From NCBI RefSeq assembly GCF_014212125.1, contig NZ_JACJVP010000021.1:1-64000 (forward strand): a stretch of DNA of 64,000 nt. The letters are read 5' to 3'. The notes under the pieces were generated by a model. The model was not told the DNA's origin and searched no databases. It was given only the letters and a program-made list of their open reading frames with translations. Both the position numbers and the translations under genes were made by a program. The DNA is from Cohnella nanjingensis (GTDB lineage: Bacteria > Bacillota > Bacilli > Paenibacillales > Paenibacillaceae). This document shows positions 18,001 to 26,936 of this stretch, piece by piece (position 1 is the first letter of the stretch; every line of letters starts with the position of its first letter).

Positions 18001-18825
18001 TCACCCTTTCCGGGATGGCGCCTTCGTCCGGGCTTCCTCAATCGCGCCTGCCGCGCCCGGAAGGACCCGATACTTCAAATCCTTGAGCTGCGCCACGATG
18101 ATGATGCTAATGATGACGAGCAGGAACCACGAGCTGATCTTCCCCCAGTGCACCCATTCCCAATGCGCCGCCTGGTTCGGATAACGCCATGCCCCGAGCA
18201 AGGTCGACACGTTCTCCGCGATCCAGATGAAGAAGGCGATGAGCGCGAACGACACGAGCGCGTGCATCCGATAGCGCCGATGGCCTACCGCGAAGGTTAC
18301 CCAAGTTCGCCGGAATAGCGCCGCCAGACCGAGCATCAGCAGCCATCGCAGGTCCGGGATAGCATGGTGCACGAAGAAGTTGGCGTAGATCAAGACGGCT
18401 ATTCCCGTTGTCGCCAAGGGGTTCGGCCATTGCCGGAAGCGCAGATCGAACCGGCGCCAGGCTTGGCAGATATAGCTCGCGACGCTGGCATACATGAATC
18501 CGCTGTACAGCGGAACGCCCGCCACTTTGCTCCAAGCATCCTCCGGGTACGCCCAGGAGCCCATATGCACTTTGAACAGCTCCAGACCGAGTCCGATCAC
18601 GTGAAAAAGCGTGATGACCTTCAGTTCGTCCGCGCTCTCCAGCTTGAACAGCACCATTCCCGCTTGCGCTGCGATACAGACGAGGAGGATCAAGTCGTAG
18701 CGCGGGATGACCGGATGATCCGGCAGCTTGGTTAAGGCGAGCGCGGCAAAGATAACGACCGGGAACAGGCAGCAGAGCGCCTGGTTCCAGCCGAACCGGA
18801 CCAGCTCGCGGACGGCCCCCGGCAT
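18001..18825 (-). CDS. DUF817 membrane protein (YoaT-like)
   Basis: 274 residues with about eight predicted membrane helices. Typical DUF817 segments are FKVHMGSWAYPEDAWSKVAGVPLYSGFMYASVASYI and FIWIAENVSTLLGAWRYPNQ...WGKISSWFLLV. Function of the family is unknown. Its ATG overlaps the stop of the upstream lipoprotein gene (TAATG), so the two are translated together. Confidence 0.9.
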   Translation of the reverse strand: MPGAVRELVRFGWNQALCCLFPVVIFAALALTKLPDHPVIPRYDLILLVCIAAQAGMVLFKLESADELKVITLFHVIGLGLELFKVHMGSWAYPEDAWSKVAGVPLYSGFMYASVASYICQAWRRFDLRFRQWPNPLATTGIAVLIYANFFVHHAIPDLRWLLMLGLAALFRRTWVTFAVGHRRYRMHALVSFALIAFFIWIAENVSTLLGAWRYPNQAAHWEWVHWGKISSWFLLVIISIIIVAQLKDLKYRVLPGAAGAIEEARTKAPSRKG

Positions 18826-19574
18826 TAGGCGGCCTCCGGGGGCAGATATCCCGCTTCCCGGAGCTTCCCTTCGACGAGCTCTCGCAGCGGATCGGACACC
18901 CGAAAGCCAGGATACATGACCGGTCCGTTCGTCAGATAATAGGTTCCGCCCACCTCGCTGCCGTCCTTCAGCCGGATGGTATATCCGATTGGGTCCGCCA
19001 GTCGATTCTTCTCGAATGCCCTCATCCCCTCGTATGCGCTATTTAAGTATAAGGCCATGAATGTCTGCGTCTCGGCAGCATCTAAGACGATGAGGCCTCC
19101 CTTGAGCGAGACCTGCGCCGCCTTGTTCTCGATATCGTACATGTCTCTCATGAACTTGGCGTTCGGATTGTCGATCGCTTGATACACGCGGCCATCCGCG
19201 ACTACGCGAAACGTCGGCTTGTAATCCTCCAGCGCATAGATCGGAGTCCCCTCCGCAAGGTAGGACGCATCGCCGTTCGCCCACTTGTGCGCCGCGCATG
19301 CCAGCTTGAAGCGGACTTCGCCGATCGGCTTCGCCCGGGTCCGAATCGTGTCGGGTGCCGCTTCCGCAGATGTGCCCAACATGAATACGTCGTCCCACTG
19401 CAGCGCATCAATGAGGTCGCTCTCCATATTGCGGCAGTCGACGCCAATCTGGAACCTTGTACAGGCGGCGGTGATTAGCAGCAGCGCAATCAAGAGCAGC
19501 GAGCCGAACGCCCTTGCCCGGCCTCTCGCGCGAACCGAAGGACGACCAGCACCGCGATCCTCCGTCTTCATCAT
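18825..19574 (-). CDS. Lipoprotein related to the divergent neighbour
   Basis: 249 residues. After a basic N-terminus the signal peptide AFGSLLLIALLLITAAC gives a lipobox with C near residue 37, so a membrane-anchored lipoprotein is expected. No known domain recognised. The stretch IGEVRFKLACAAHKWANGD is matched by IGKVKFRLDGHVHRPNYKSKNGD in the protein at 19723-20424, followed in both by a short strand (GTPIYAL / GTKLYEV), and both have a late Y-(Y/L)-(L/I) strand preceded by a Gly-rich turn. I chose the ATG at 19574 behind GGAGGAGACGAGGAAG; the longer frame to 19661 has no ribosome-binding site. Translationally coupled to the DUF817 gene. Confidence 0.75.
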   Translation of the reverse strand: MMKTEDRGAGRPSVRARGRARAFGSLLLIALLLITAACTRFQIGVDCRNMESDLIDALQWDDVFMLGTSAEAAPDTIRTRAKPIGEVRFKLACAAHKWANGDASYLAEGTPIYALEDYKPTFRVVADGRVYQAIDNPNAKFMRDMYDIENKAAQVSLKGGLIVLDAAETQTFMALYLNSAYEGMRAFEKNRLADPIGYTIRLKDGSEVGGTYYLTNGPVMYPGFRVSDPLRELVEGKLREAGYLPPEAA

Positions 19575-19722
19575 CTTCCTCGTCTCCTCCGTATGCCTTG
19601 CATCGTGCAACTTTCGGCGCGTTGCAGACGTTCCAATTAGAGCAAGGTTTACCCAACACAAGAATTAGACGCGAAAACGGCTGCAGGGGTTGCTGATGGA
19701 GAAAAAAGAGGGAGAGCGACAA

Positions 19723-20424
19723 ATGAAACGATGGGCTGTGCTGTATCTGAGTCTTGTCTTGACGTTAACCGGCTGCGCTTCGCAAACGATCATCGATTGG
19801 GTGGACTTCATCAGATGGAGCGACCGAACCTTCGAGGGCTTGCATGAAGTCGCGCTGGTCGACGTCTCCGCGATCGGCGAACCGATCGGCAAGGTCAAAT
19901 TCCGCCTAGACGGGCATGTACACCGTCCGAATTACAAGTCCAAGAACGGAGACGCCGCTTACCGGAACAAAGGGACGAAGCTCTATGAAGTGAGCGGGGA
20001 TGGGAATCAAGGGTTGTTGGCGGTGGAGGATGCGGCAGCCGTGAACGGGTACCGTCTCTATGCCACCCGCGAGTGGACGCAGGCGCGCCTGCAGGGGTTT
20101 GAGGACCTAGCGAAGGAGCAGGTCGTGCAGGTCACCGTATACCGGCTTGCCGAGCAGACGGGCAAACCCGTTAAGGTTCGCACGCTGGCGGGATCGGAAG
20201 CCGCGGCATTCATGCAATTGCTGGGCCAAAGCGAGCCCGACGAATATACGCCCGCTTCGCCATCGGAAGCGGACGTCTGGTTTGAAGCGGTCTTGGAGAC
20301 GGGCGAGCCGATCGGGCGTTCCTACCTGATCGGCTATGACGGGCTGCGATATTACTGGTCGCCGTCCGGCACCTCGGCTTTGCCGAAGGCCATCGGCAGC
20401 TTGATGAGCGAAGTCCGCGCTTAG
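19723..20424 (+). CDS. Lipoprotein related to the divergent neighbour
   Basis: 233 residues. Signal peptide MKRWAVLYLSLVLTLTGC with lipobox LTGC. Shares a strand pattern around IGKVKFRLDGHVHR...NGDAAYRNKGTKLYEV with the lipoprotein at 18825-19574, suggesting an old duplication followed by divergence. Function unknown. The ATG at 19723 has GGGAGAG 8 nt upstream; the open frame from 19690 would precede the signal peptide. Its stop codon overlaps the stop of the convergent YkoP-like gene. Confidence 0.75.
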   Translation: MKRWAVLYLSLVLTLTGCASQTIIDWVDFIRWSDRTFEGLHEVALVDVSAIGEPIGKVKFRLDGHVHRPNYKSKNGDAAYRNKGTKLYEVSGDGNQGLLAVEDAAAVNGYRLYATREWTQARLQGFEDLAKEQVVQVTVYRLAEQTGKPVKVRTLAGSEAAAFMQLLGQSEPDEYTPASPSEADVWFEAVLETGEPIGRSYLIGYDGLRYYWSPSGTSALPKAIGSLMSEVRA

Positions 20425-21047
20425 GAGGAGAATCGCCGCGCCATCGTCCCGCGCGTATGGATGAGCATCATCGGCACCAGCTTCTCCCGTCTCTGGCGGA
20501 TACGCCCTCTGCCTTCCGGATGCAGGAACCGGAGCAGCAAACGCAGATAGACGGTACTGCTCCGCTCGAACCACCCGGAAGGCAGGGCGCGCTGCTCGAA
20601 TCCGAGGCCGTGGATCAGCCCGCGATGCAGCAGCGTGACGCCGACCAGCGCCTTCACTTCCGACAGCTCGTCCCGGTGATGGAGCGCATGCTGAATCTGC
20701 TTGAGCGAATCCCGGGCCAGGCGAGCCGTAGTCAAGGCGGCGCGTTCCGAGCTGGCCGCCCCCGTCAACGCCAGCACCTTCGTATTGTCCAGATGCAGCT
20801 CGCCGATCCGGTCGCCCTTCTCGATGCGGGTACCGTCCGCGCAGTCGATCGGATGCCCGCGATGCTTTTTCACCACGACCTTGCAGATGCCATAATGCGT
20901 GACCGACTCGCTGCCGAGCTTCTGTACCATCGCGAACAGCCCCTCCCACGCCATCCATGCGTTCTGCCCCAGGCTCCGCCTGCCGCTCTCTTCGACGTCC
21001 ATGCGGCTGCTGTCCAGTGCCAGCGTGCTGCCCGTCTTCCCTTCCAT
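20421..21047 (-). CDS. YkoP-like protein
   Basis: 208 residues. VVKKHRGHPIDCADGTRIEKGDRIGELHLDNTKVL and LVGVTLLHRGLIHGLGFEQRALPSGW follow the pattern of B. subtilis YkoP and of the YkoP-like domain fused to some polysaccharide deacetylases (from memory). Role unknown; no deacetylase is adjacent. The ATG at 21047 has GGAG about 10 nt upstream; a GTG at 21056 sits too close to it. Ends with stop codons overlapping those of the convergent lipoprotein gene. Confidence 0.75.
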   Translation of the reverse strand: MEGKTGSTLALDSSRMDVEESGRRSLGQNAWMAWEGLFAMVQKLGSESVTHYGICKVVVKKHRGHPIDCADGTRIEKGDRIGELHLDNTKVLALTGAASSERAALTTARLARDSLKQIQHALHHRDELSEVKALVGVTLLHRGLIHGLGFEQRALPSGWFERSSTVYLRLLLRFLHPEGRGRIRQRREKLVPMMLIHTRGTMARRFSS

Positions 21048-21102
21048 CTTGCTCACGCTCCTCGTTATGGCCTGACTATGAACCTAGCAGGCCTCGTTGA
21101 CT

Positions 21103-21615
21103 TCATTGTACCGAGGGATCGAAGCAGGCAGAATCGTCGGACGGCGGGTTCGGCGCCCGACCCAGGTCGGGGTCGGCAGGTCGGGACTGCTCCAACCGCA
21201 TATGGATATAATCGGGAACAAAGCCGGCTCTGGCCCAGAAGCGGCGTCCTGCGGCGTTCGCGTCCAGGACGTCGAGCGAGAGGGTCGGAACGTCGCCGAG
21301 CCGCTCCCGCAGCAGCCGGATCCCTGCGAGCCCGTAGCCGCGGTTGCGATACTCGCGCCGAATCATGTACTGGCGAAGGTACGCTTCGGCGCCTTGCTCC
21401 CGATATTGGTAGAGCGCGTATCCGACCGCTTCCTCCCCGCAGAGAAGCAAGCGCGCCTCCCACTCCTTCGCGCCGAGCCAACCTGCCATGCGCTGCGCGA
21501 GCTCCGCGAGCGACATCTTGTTCCGGCTTCCTTCGTCCCGGATGAGCTCTTGGTTCATCTCGGCCAGCAGCGGCACGTCCGCGGCGCCGGCCGACCTGTA
21601 ATGCAGCTCCGCCAT
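21103..21615 (-). CDS. GNAT-family N-acetyltransferase
   Basis: 170 residues. Acetyl-CoA binding loop in LRQYMIRREYRNRGYGLAGIRLLRERL (R/Q-x-x-G-x-G/A), preceded by AVGYALYQYRE and followed by LDVLDANAAGRRFWARAGFVP, the normal GNAT order. Acceptor substrate unknown. GGGGAAGGAAG precedes the ATG. The tail after residue 140 (acidic/Pro-rich) looks disordered. Confidence 0.88.
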   Translation of the reverse strand: MAELHYRSAGAADVPLLAEMNQELIRDEGSRNKMSLAELAQRMAGWLGAKEWEARLLLCGEEAVGYALYQYREQGAEAYLRQYMIRREYRNRGYGLAGIRLLRERLGDVPTLSLDVLDANAAGRRFWARAGFVPDYIHMRLEQSRPADPDLGRAPNPPSDDSACFDPSVQ

Positions 21616-21652
21616 CTTCCTTCCCCTTTTCTCCTATGAATCACGAATGCCG

Positions 21653-21870
21653 TTAGCCGATCGGCTGGATGCACTCCGCCCGGTTGCCGAACGGATCGCG
21701 GAACTCAAAGCGGTCGTAACCCGGGATCGGCACCGAAGCGATCGGCTCGATGCCGCGGCTACGCAGCAGCTCGGCGACGGCGGCCAGATCTTCGACTTCG
21801 TAGGCGATATGGGCTTTCGTCGCTTCGCGGTTCACGCCGTCCTCCGTGCCGATGTGGACCTCGAAGATAG
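21653..21870 (-). pseudogene. C-terminal half of a glyoxalase-fold (VOC) protein
   Basis: Reading IFEVHIGTEDGVNREATKAHIAYEVEDLAAVAELL...GYDRFEFRDPFGNRAECIQPIG, this is the second half of a VOC-superfamily protein. The first half, with the other metal ligands, is absent: upstream of about 21870 the frame turns into unrelated sequence without a start or ribosome-binding site. A decayed or truncated gene. Confidence 0.75.
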
Positions 21871-21960
21871 ATGCCCTTATTTTAACAGAAACGCGTATAG
21901 AGAGGGAACGAACCGTAGTCATGCCAAGTACAAATTGCCCCCTCCCGGGCCGAATAGCGC

Positions 21961-22425
21961 CTATCCGTCGCGCGGGCCTCTCAGGCCCATGAACAGAAGC
22001 ATCGCCAACTGAATCGACAAGAGCAGCAGGGCGGCTGCATGCACCGCATATCCGATCCTCGCTTCGCCCGCGCCGCTCATCAGGCCCATCCCGGACCAGA
22101 TCAAGATCGGGGGCAACTGCATGAGGGCGAGGAAAAGCGTAAGCAGAAAAGCCGGCATCCTGCCGTAGAGGCGATGGCCGACGCCGGATCGTTCCTCTCT
22201 CCGAAGCCTCGCCATGTCTCTTAGCAGAACAGCGCCCAGCACCATGGATACGCAAGCCCAACCGATGCCCCATCGCGCTCCCCAGCCTTCATGAAACCCT
22301 AAGCTGCGGAGAGGGATTCCGAAGCCTGCCAAATAGAGGACGGCCGGCACGAATGCGCAGATCCAGGTGGTGGCGCAAAGATAATAGGTTTCTCTCGGAG
22401 CGGCCTTCCTCTTAGCGTCAGTCAT
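21961..22425 (-). CDS. Membrane protein of unknown family
   Basis: 154 residues with four predicted helices (about 15-33, 50-68, 93-112, 125-148). No family recognised. The ATG at 22425 has GGAGG 9 nt upstream and overlaps the stop of the YwaF-like gene by 4 nt (ATGA), so the two are coupled. The frame continues upstream to 22674, but only in the shadow of that gene. Confidence 0.75.
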   Translation of the reverse strand: MTDAKRKAAPRETYYLCATTWICAFVPAVLYLAGFGIPLRSLGFHEGWGARWGIGWACVSMVLGAVLLRDMARLRREERSGVGHRLYGRMPAFLLTLFLALMQLPPILIWSGMGLMSGAGEARIGYAVHAAALLLLSIQLAMLLFMGLRGPRDG

Positions 22426-23141
22426 CGTTGGCCGCCTCCTTGCAGGGATCCGGCATGACGACCGTGCAGACGGTCCGCAAGCAAGACGGCGCCGTACAGA
22501 AGGAGCATCAGCGCCACGGCGACGACCTCCAACTGGAGCAGATACCACGGCCACGGCCCCAGTAGATCGAGGAGCGAAGCGCCCGGCGGCTTGCGGGCGA
22601 GAAACATGAAGTTCGTCCCCCATAGGCGATCCGCGATCGCAGCCGGAATGGCCAACGCGTGAAGTCCGATCCACGCCCGCCAGATCGACCCTCTCGTCGG
22701 CCGATAGCCCTCCGCCGCGGTCATGTATACGTTCGCAGCCACGATCACGAGATGTCCGAAGAAAAAGTGAAAGTAGAGAAAGTCGGGGAACCCGACATTC
22801 AGATCGGGCGTGAGCAGCGCCTGCGCCGCGCCCAGGATACCAAGGAAAAACGTCAGCTCGTAGAGCCTCTTGTTACCCGTCCACACGGCGGCAGCGGACA
22901 GCCAGATCATCAAGCTGCAGAGCTCGAACGGCAGCGCCTCGAACCCCCAATCGTTCGTCCAAGCGCGGCGAACGAGCATCGCGCCCTCGCAGACGACGAC
23001 GGCGGCGACGAACGCGGCTCTCGCCGTCCGTTTGACCTTCGGCGTCCGCAAGCGGCCGCGAAAACCGATGATCGCTGCGATAGATGCGGCCACGGCGGCA
23101 AGGGCCGCGAGATGAGCGAGCGAGTAGGCTTCGAATGCCAT
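22422..23141 (-). CDS. YwaF/TIGR02206-family membrane protein
   Basis: 239 residues with about seven helices. Family landmarks: LPFELCSLMIWLSA, GNKRLYELTFFLGILGAAQALLTPDL, FPDFLYFHFFFGHLVIV and FMFLARKPPGASLLDLLGPWPWYLL. Function unknown. Start ATG 23141 has GGAGG 9 nt upstream; the longer frame to 23213 lacks a site. Confidence 0.88.
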   Translation of the reverse strand: MAFEAYSLAHLAALAAVAASIAAIIGFRGRLRTPKVKRTARAAFVAAVVVCEGAMLVRRAWTNDWGFEALPFELCSLMIWLSAAAVWTGNKRLYELTFFLGILGAAQALLTPDLNVGFPDFLYFHFFFGHLVIVAANVYMTAAEGYRPTRGSIWRAWIGLHALAIPAAIADRLWGTNFMFLARKPPGASLLDLLGPWPWYLLQLEVVAVALMLLLYGAVLLADRLHGRHAGSLQGGGQR

Positions 23142-23269
23142 GCCGATACGCCTCCTTAACAGGCTTGATTCCCTCTTTATTCTAGAAAACCGGCGCAAAA
23201 AAAATAGTACCAACTTGGCGTGGTACCATCCGTTATGCCCGATTCGGCATGTCTTATTCGATGCGGCTA

Positions 23270-23974
23270 TCAGGGTGTCCGATCTTCCCCGTCTCCGGAT
23301 TCCGCCGGGCGATCGAACAACCCCATCGCCTTCGCCTGCTGCGCCGCTTCCTTGGAGCCCCCGGCCTTCAGCTTCTTCAGAATGTGATTGATATGGTTTT
23401 TCACCGTCCGGATCGAGATGACGAGCTTGTCCGCCATCTGGGATTGGGAGTAGCCCTGGTCCACCATCTCGAGCAGCTGCAGCTCGGCCGGCGTGATGCG
23501 GTCCCGGAGCTTCTTCGCTTCGAACTCCCGCTCGAGCAGCTTCAGTCTGCGGAACTCCTCCCGCATCCGTTCCGCCGCGGCGGGACTGATCGAAGCTTGC
23601 CGGGCCGCGGCCGCACGTACGGCGCCGGGCAGCGATTCGAAGTCGGACTTGAGCTGGTAGTCGATCGCGCCGGCTTGGAAGGAACGGAAGATGAGCTCCT
23701 TCTCCTCCATCGAGGTCAGCATGACGACCCGCGCGCCGGAGACGGCGGCCGTCTCTTCCGCGAGCACGATGCCCTCAGGCTCGCCGTGCAGCATGATGTC
23801 CATGATCACCACGTCGGCCGGAGGCGCTTCTCCGTCCGCCAGCGCCCGGCGCACCGCTTCCGGTCGGTCCGTCGCAAGGGTCACCTCCAGATCCCGCTCG
23901 CCCGCGAGATAGGCCGCTAGCCCGCGAAGCCAGTCCACGTCGTCCTCGACGATCCATACGCGAATGTTATCCAT
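23270..23974 (-). CDS. LuxR-type response regulator
   Basis: 234 residues. Receiver domain with acidic pair VEDD, phospho-acceptor in VVIMDIML and lysine in YQLKSD. The C-terminal helix-turn-helix LVISIRTVKNHINHILKKL is the recognition helix of a LuxR/NarL-type DNA-binding domain. The start overlaps the upstream kinase gene by 8 nt. Target genes unknown; no obvious operator repeated nearby. Confidence 0.92.
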   Translation of the reverse strand: MDNIRVWIVEDDVDWLRGLAAYLAGERDLEVTLATDRPEAVRRALADGEAPPADVVIMDIMLHGEPEGIVLAEETAAVSGARVVMLTSMEEKELIFRSFQAGAIDYQLKSDFESLPGAVRAAAARQASISPAAAERMREEFRRLKLLEREFEAKKLRDRITPAELQLLEMVDQGYSQSQMADKLVISIRTVKNHINHILKKLKAGGSKEAAQQAKAMGLFDRPAESGDGEDRTP

Positions 23975-25397
23975 GCCGTGTCTCGCTCCTCTCCGTCTCC
24001 GCCATCGGCCGGCCTTCCGCCTTCACCGCCTGCACCTTCCGCTTCGGGAAGGTGAGGAACGCGCTCGTTCCCGCGCCCTTCCGACTCCGAATCTGCAGCG
24101 AGCCGCCGTGTTTGCGCATGACGTGATACGCATAGGGGAGGCCGAGCCCGAAGTTGGCTCCGCCGCGCTTGGTCGTGTAGAACAGCTCCAGCGCCCGAGC
24201 CGCCTGCGCCTTGTCCATGCCCGGCCCGTCGTCCCGGATCTCGATCGTCAGCTCCCGCCGTCCCTCGGTCAACCGAACCTGCAGGACCCCTTCGCCGCGG
24301 TCCGCGGCGCGCATCGCCTCGATCGCATTGGCGATCAGATTGCTCAGCGCCTCGCCCGTCTGCGCGGCATCCAATTGACAGCGCCATCCTTCCGCCAAGT
24401 CGCACAGCAGTCGAATCCGTTCCTCCGCGAGCATCGGCTCGAAGGCCGCCAGCGTGCGCCGAACGAGCTCACCCAGGTCCGCTTCGGCCGGCTGCAGCGC
24501 CAGATCGTCGGTCCTCCGGTGCACGCGCGCGATCATCTCCTGCATATGGCGGGTGGCGCCCAACACGGTCTCGACGTCGGCCGCCAGCTCCGGCTGGCCG
24601 GTCTCCTCGGCATAACGTCTCATCTTCTCGCCGAACAGGCGGATCTTGCCCGCGTCGTTCTTGATGGCGTGGTTCAGGATCGCGGTCCCCGAGGTGACGG
24701 CGCGCAGGGTGGAGTCGAGTCTGCGGCGATCGATCAGCAGCCGCGTGCCCATGAACCCGTAGGTGAACAAACCCAGGACGAAGATGGCGATCGCGAGCCC
24801 CACGATCCAAGTATTGTAGACCCACATCCGCAGCCATCCGAGGCTCGGCAGGATGTAATTCATCGTCAGCAGGAAGAGCACCGGCGGCAATACCGCCAGA
24901 CAGACGATCCAGTAAGCCGGGGAAAAAGGCGCATGGCGAGGCCTGTGCAGCAAGATGTGCAGCGCGCCGAACAAGATATAGGGCGCCGCCCACCATACGA
25001 CGACGCTGAAGGCGATCGGGTAGCGCTCGGTGTACGGGGGCAAGAGCAGCAGACAAAGCGCGATCGGCAGGAGCAGCGCGGCCGGCAGCCAACGCCGCAG
25101 CTTCCGCGGCCAGCCCGCGGGCCGGAACGCGACCGCGAAGAGCAGGAAGGCGTACGGCACGCCATAGTAGGAAGCGAGCGAAGCTATGACCTGCACCCGA
25201 TAGAGCGTCGGCTCCCACCGCGCGATCGCGGCTTCTGAAGCGAGCCCCGGGATGAAAGTGCCGTCGACGACCGCGGCCAAAGCGCCGGTGCCGCCGAGAA
25301 AAGCGACGGCCGAGAGGCGGCGGATCGCGGACGAACGCGGATCGGAGACGAGCAGGAACAGCGCCACCGCCCATAAGGCCGGCCATACGAATAACAC
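23967..25397 (-). CDS. Membrane sensor histidine kinase
   Basis: 476 residues. N-terminal 7-8 membrane helices (7TM-type sensor) about 1-230. Then H-box NHAIKNDAGKIRLFGEKM, N-box LSNLIANAIEAM, G-boxes DDGPGM and FYTTKRGGANFGLGLPYAYHVM. Start is GTG 25397 with GGAGG 9 nt upstream, reading LFVWPALW; the frame runs back to 25511 and further into the repeat array in another frame, but without a site. Forms a two-component system with the overlapping regulator. Signal unknown. Confidence 0.9.
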   Translation of the reverse strand: MLFVWPALWAVALFLLVSDPRSSAIRRLSAVAFLGGTGALAAVVDGTFIPGLASEAAIARWEPTLYRVQVIASLASYYGVPYAFLLFAVAFRPAGWPRKLRRWLPAALLLPIALCLLLLPPYTERYPIAFSVVVWWAAPYILFGALHILLHRPRHAPFSPAYWIVCLAVLPPVLFLLTMNYILPSLGWLRMWVYNTWIVGLAIAIFVLGLFTYGFMGTRLLIDRRRLDSTLRAVTSGTAILNHAIKNDAGKIRLFGEKMRRYAEETGQPELAADVETVLGATRHMQEMIARVHRRTDDLALQPAEADLGELVRRTLAAFEPMLAEERIRLLCDLAEGWRCQLDAAQTGEALSNLIANAIEAMRAADRGEGVLQVRLTEGRRELTIEIRDDGPGMDKAQAARALELFYTTKRGGANFGLGLPYAYHVMRKHGGSLQIRSRKGAGTSAFLTFPKRKVQAVKAEGRPMAETERSETRHG

Positions 25398-25581
25398 TCG
25401 CCCCGCCCTCCTCTTCCCGTCGTCGAAAGTTGCGTGAAGGATACTTTTTCGACAACGGCGGCGGAATCCCCTCTTCGGGCGCGGGACGGAAACGGATCGC
25501 CATCTCCTCATCCGTCCGTTCCGCAGTGCCGGATACGAATAGAAGTGGTTTTGATCGTGTGTACGGAAGCGTACAGTTGCC

Positions 25582-26069
25582 CATGTAACGATACTTTCTA
25601 TCGTTAAAAGCCGCCATGTTGCTTCGCTTGCTGCTGTAACGATAATATTTATCGTTACAGAGTGCCGAGTGGCCTGATCCGGTGCTGTAACGATACTTTT
25701 TATCGTTACAGCGTGCCGAACCGCCTAACTTGGCGCTGTAACGATACTTTTTATCGTTACAGCGTGCCAAACCGCCTGACTTGGCGCTGTAACGATAATA
25801 TTTATCGTTACAGCGTGCCGAACCGCCCGACTTGGCGCTGTAACGATATTTTTTATCGTTACAGCTTGCCGATCGGCCTGATCCGGTGCTGTAACGATAC
25901 TTTTTATCGTTACAGCGTGCCGAACCGCCTGACTTGGCGCTGTAACGATACTTTTTATCGTTACAGCGTGCCGAACCGCCTGACTTGGCGCTGTAACGAT
26001 ACTTTTTATCGTTACAGCGTGCCGAAACGTCCGACTCGGCGGCGTATCGATACTATTTTGCGGATCGGC
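25582..26069. repeat. Palindromic 51-bp repeat array 2
   Basis: Ten units on an exact 51-bp register, with palindromes at 25582 (degenerate), 25633, 25684, 25735, 25786, 25837, 25888, 25939, 25990 and 26041 (degenerate). Core copies have arms GCTGTAACGATA / TATCGTTACAGC and loops CTTTT, ATATT or TTTTT. Spacers are 22 bp, two of them identical and most others close to GTGCCGAACCGCCTGACTTG. The array ends 11 bp from the rpiA stop (26081), and its other end is 184 bp from the kinase start. Decay at both ends and homogeneity inside fit unequal recombination. Not CRISPR: spacers are not independent and no cas gene is present. The rest of 25398-26080 shows nothing else. Confidence 0.95.
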
Positions 26070-26080
26070 AGAACGCTGCC

Positions 26081-26767
26081 TTATTGAACCGTGACCGAAC
26101 CGTCCGCATGACCCACGTACACGGAGGAGGCCATTCCGATGAACAAACCGTTCTCCACGACGCCGGGGATCAGGTTGAGTTCCCGCTCCAACCTCGGCGC
26201 ATCGGCGATCGCTTCGAATCGGCAGTCGGCGATCCAATTGCCGTTGTCCGTCACGTAGGGCCGGTCGCCTTCCATGCGGATATGGGGATGCCCCTCCAGC
26301 GCCGTTAACCGCAGCAAGGTCAAGTTGGCGCCGAACGACACGATCTCGACGGGCAGCGGGAAGCGGCCCAGCGTATCTACCGTCTTCGATTCGTCCGCCA
26401 CGATCACCAGCCGCTTGCTGTGGGTCGCGATGATCTTCTCCCGCAGCAGCGCACCGCCGCCGCCTTTGATCAGATTGCGGTCCCCATCGGCCTCGTCGGC
26501 GCCGTCGATCGTGAGGTCGATGCGTTCGATGTCCTCCAGCGGAATGATCGGGATGCCGAGGCGGCGGGCTTGCTCTTCGGAACGCTTCGACGTCGCGACC
26601 GACTGGATGCGCAGCCCTTCCTTCACGCGCTGCCCTATCCGCTCGATCGCCCAATAGGCGGTGGAGCCGGTGCCGAGTCCGATGATCATCCCGTCTTCGA
26701 CGAGCTTGACCGCTTCTTCCGCTGCGATTTTTTTAGGATTAATATCCACGTTTGCGACCTCCGCCAT
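26081..26767 (-). CDS. rpiA: Ribose-5-phosphate isomerase A
   Basis: 228 residues, normal length. Interconverts ribose-5-phosphate and ribulose-5-phosphate in the pentose phosphate pathway. Motifs GLGTGSTA, TIDGADEAD, KGGGGALLREK and ADESK match RpiA; the Asp-Gly-Ala-Asp-Glu and Lys-Gly-Gly segments hold the active site. ATG at 26767 follows AAGGACATCAA. The palindrome array starts 11 bp after the stop. Confidence 0.96.
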   Translation of the reverse strand: MAEVANVDINPKKIAAEEAVKLVEDGMIIGLGTGSTAYWAIERIGQRVKEGLRIQSVATSKRSEEQARRLGIPIIPLEDIERIDLTIDGADEADGDRNLIKGGGGALLREKIIATHSKRLVIVADESKTVDTLGRFPLPVEIVSFGANLTLLRLTALEGHPHIRMEGDRPYVTDNGNWIADCRFEAIADAPRLERELNLIPGVVENGLFIGMASSVYVGHADGSVTVQ

Positions 26768-26887
26768 TTGATGTCCTTCAACTTTAACGTCCTAAAGGGC
26801 TTGATGCGCGTATGATGATCTTCTCATTATCCTACTCCCGCCCGGCGCGTTCAACTGCGAGAAACGGAGGCCACCTTGCGATAAGCG

Positions 26888-26925
26888 CAAAAAACAGGCA
26901 GCTCGCGAGGCGCAGGCTGCCTGTT
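26888..26925 (-). terminator. Rho-independent terminator after uvrA
   Basis: Minus-strand ACAGGCAGC ... GCTGCCTGT stem with a GC-rich loop followed by TTTTTTGCGC, 10-50 bp past the uvrA stop. Confidence 0.88.
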
Positions 26926-26936
26926 CTCTTGATCGC

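Noticed and set aside
1..26069. The palindrome arrays as CRISPR arrays
   Set aside because: Repeat and spacer lengths look suitable, but spacers within an array are near-identical (two fully identical), repeats are perfect palindromes, and no cas gene is nearby.
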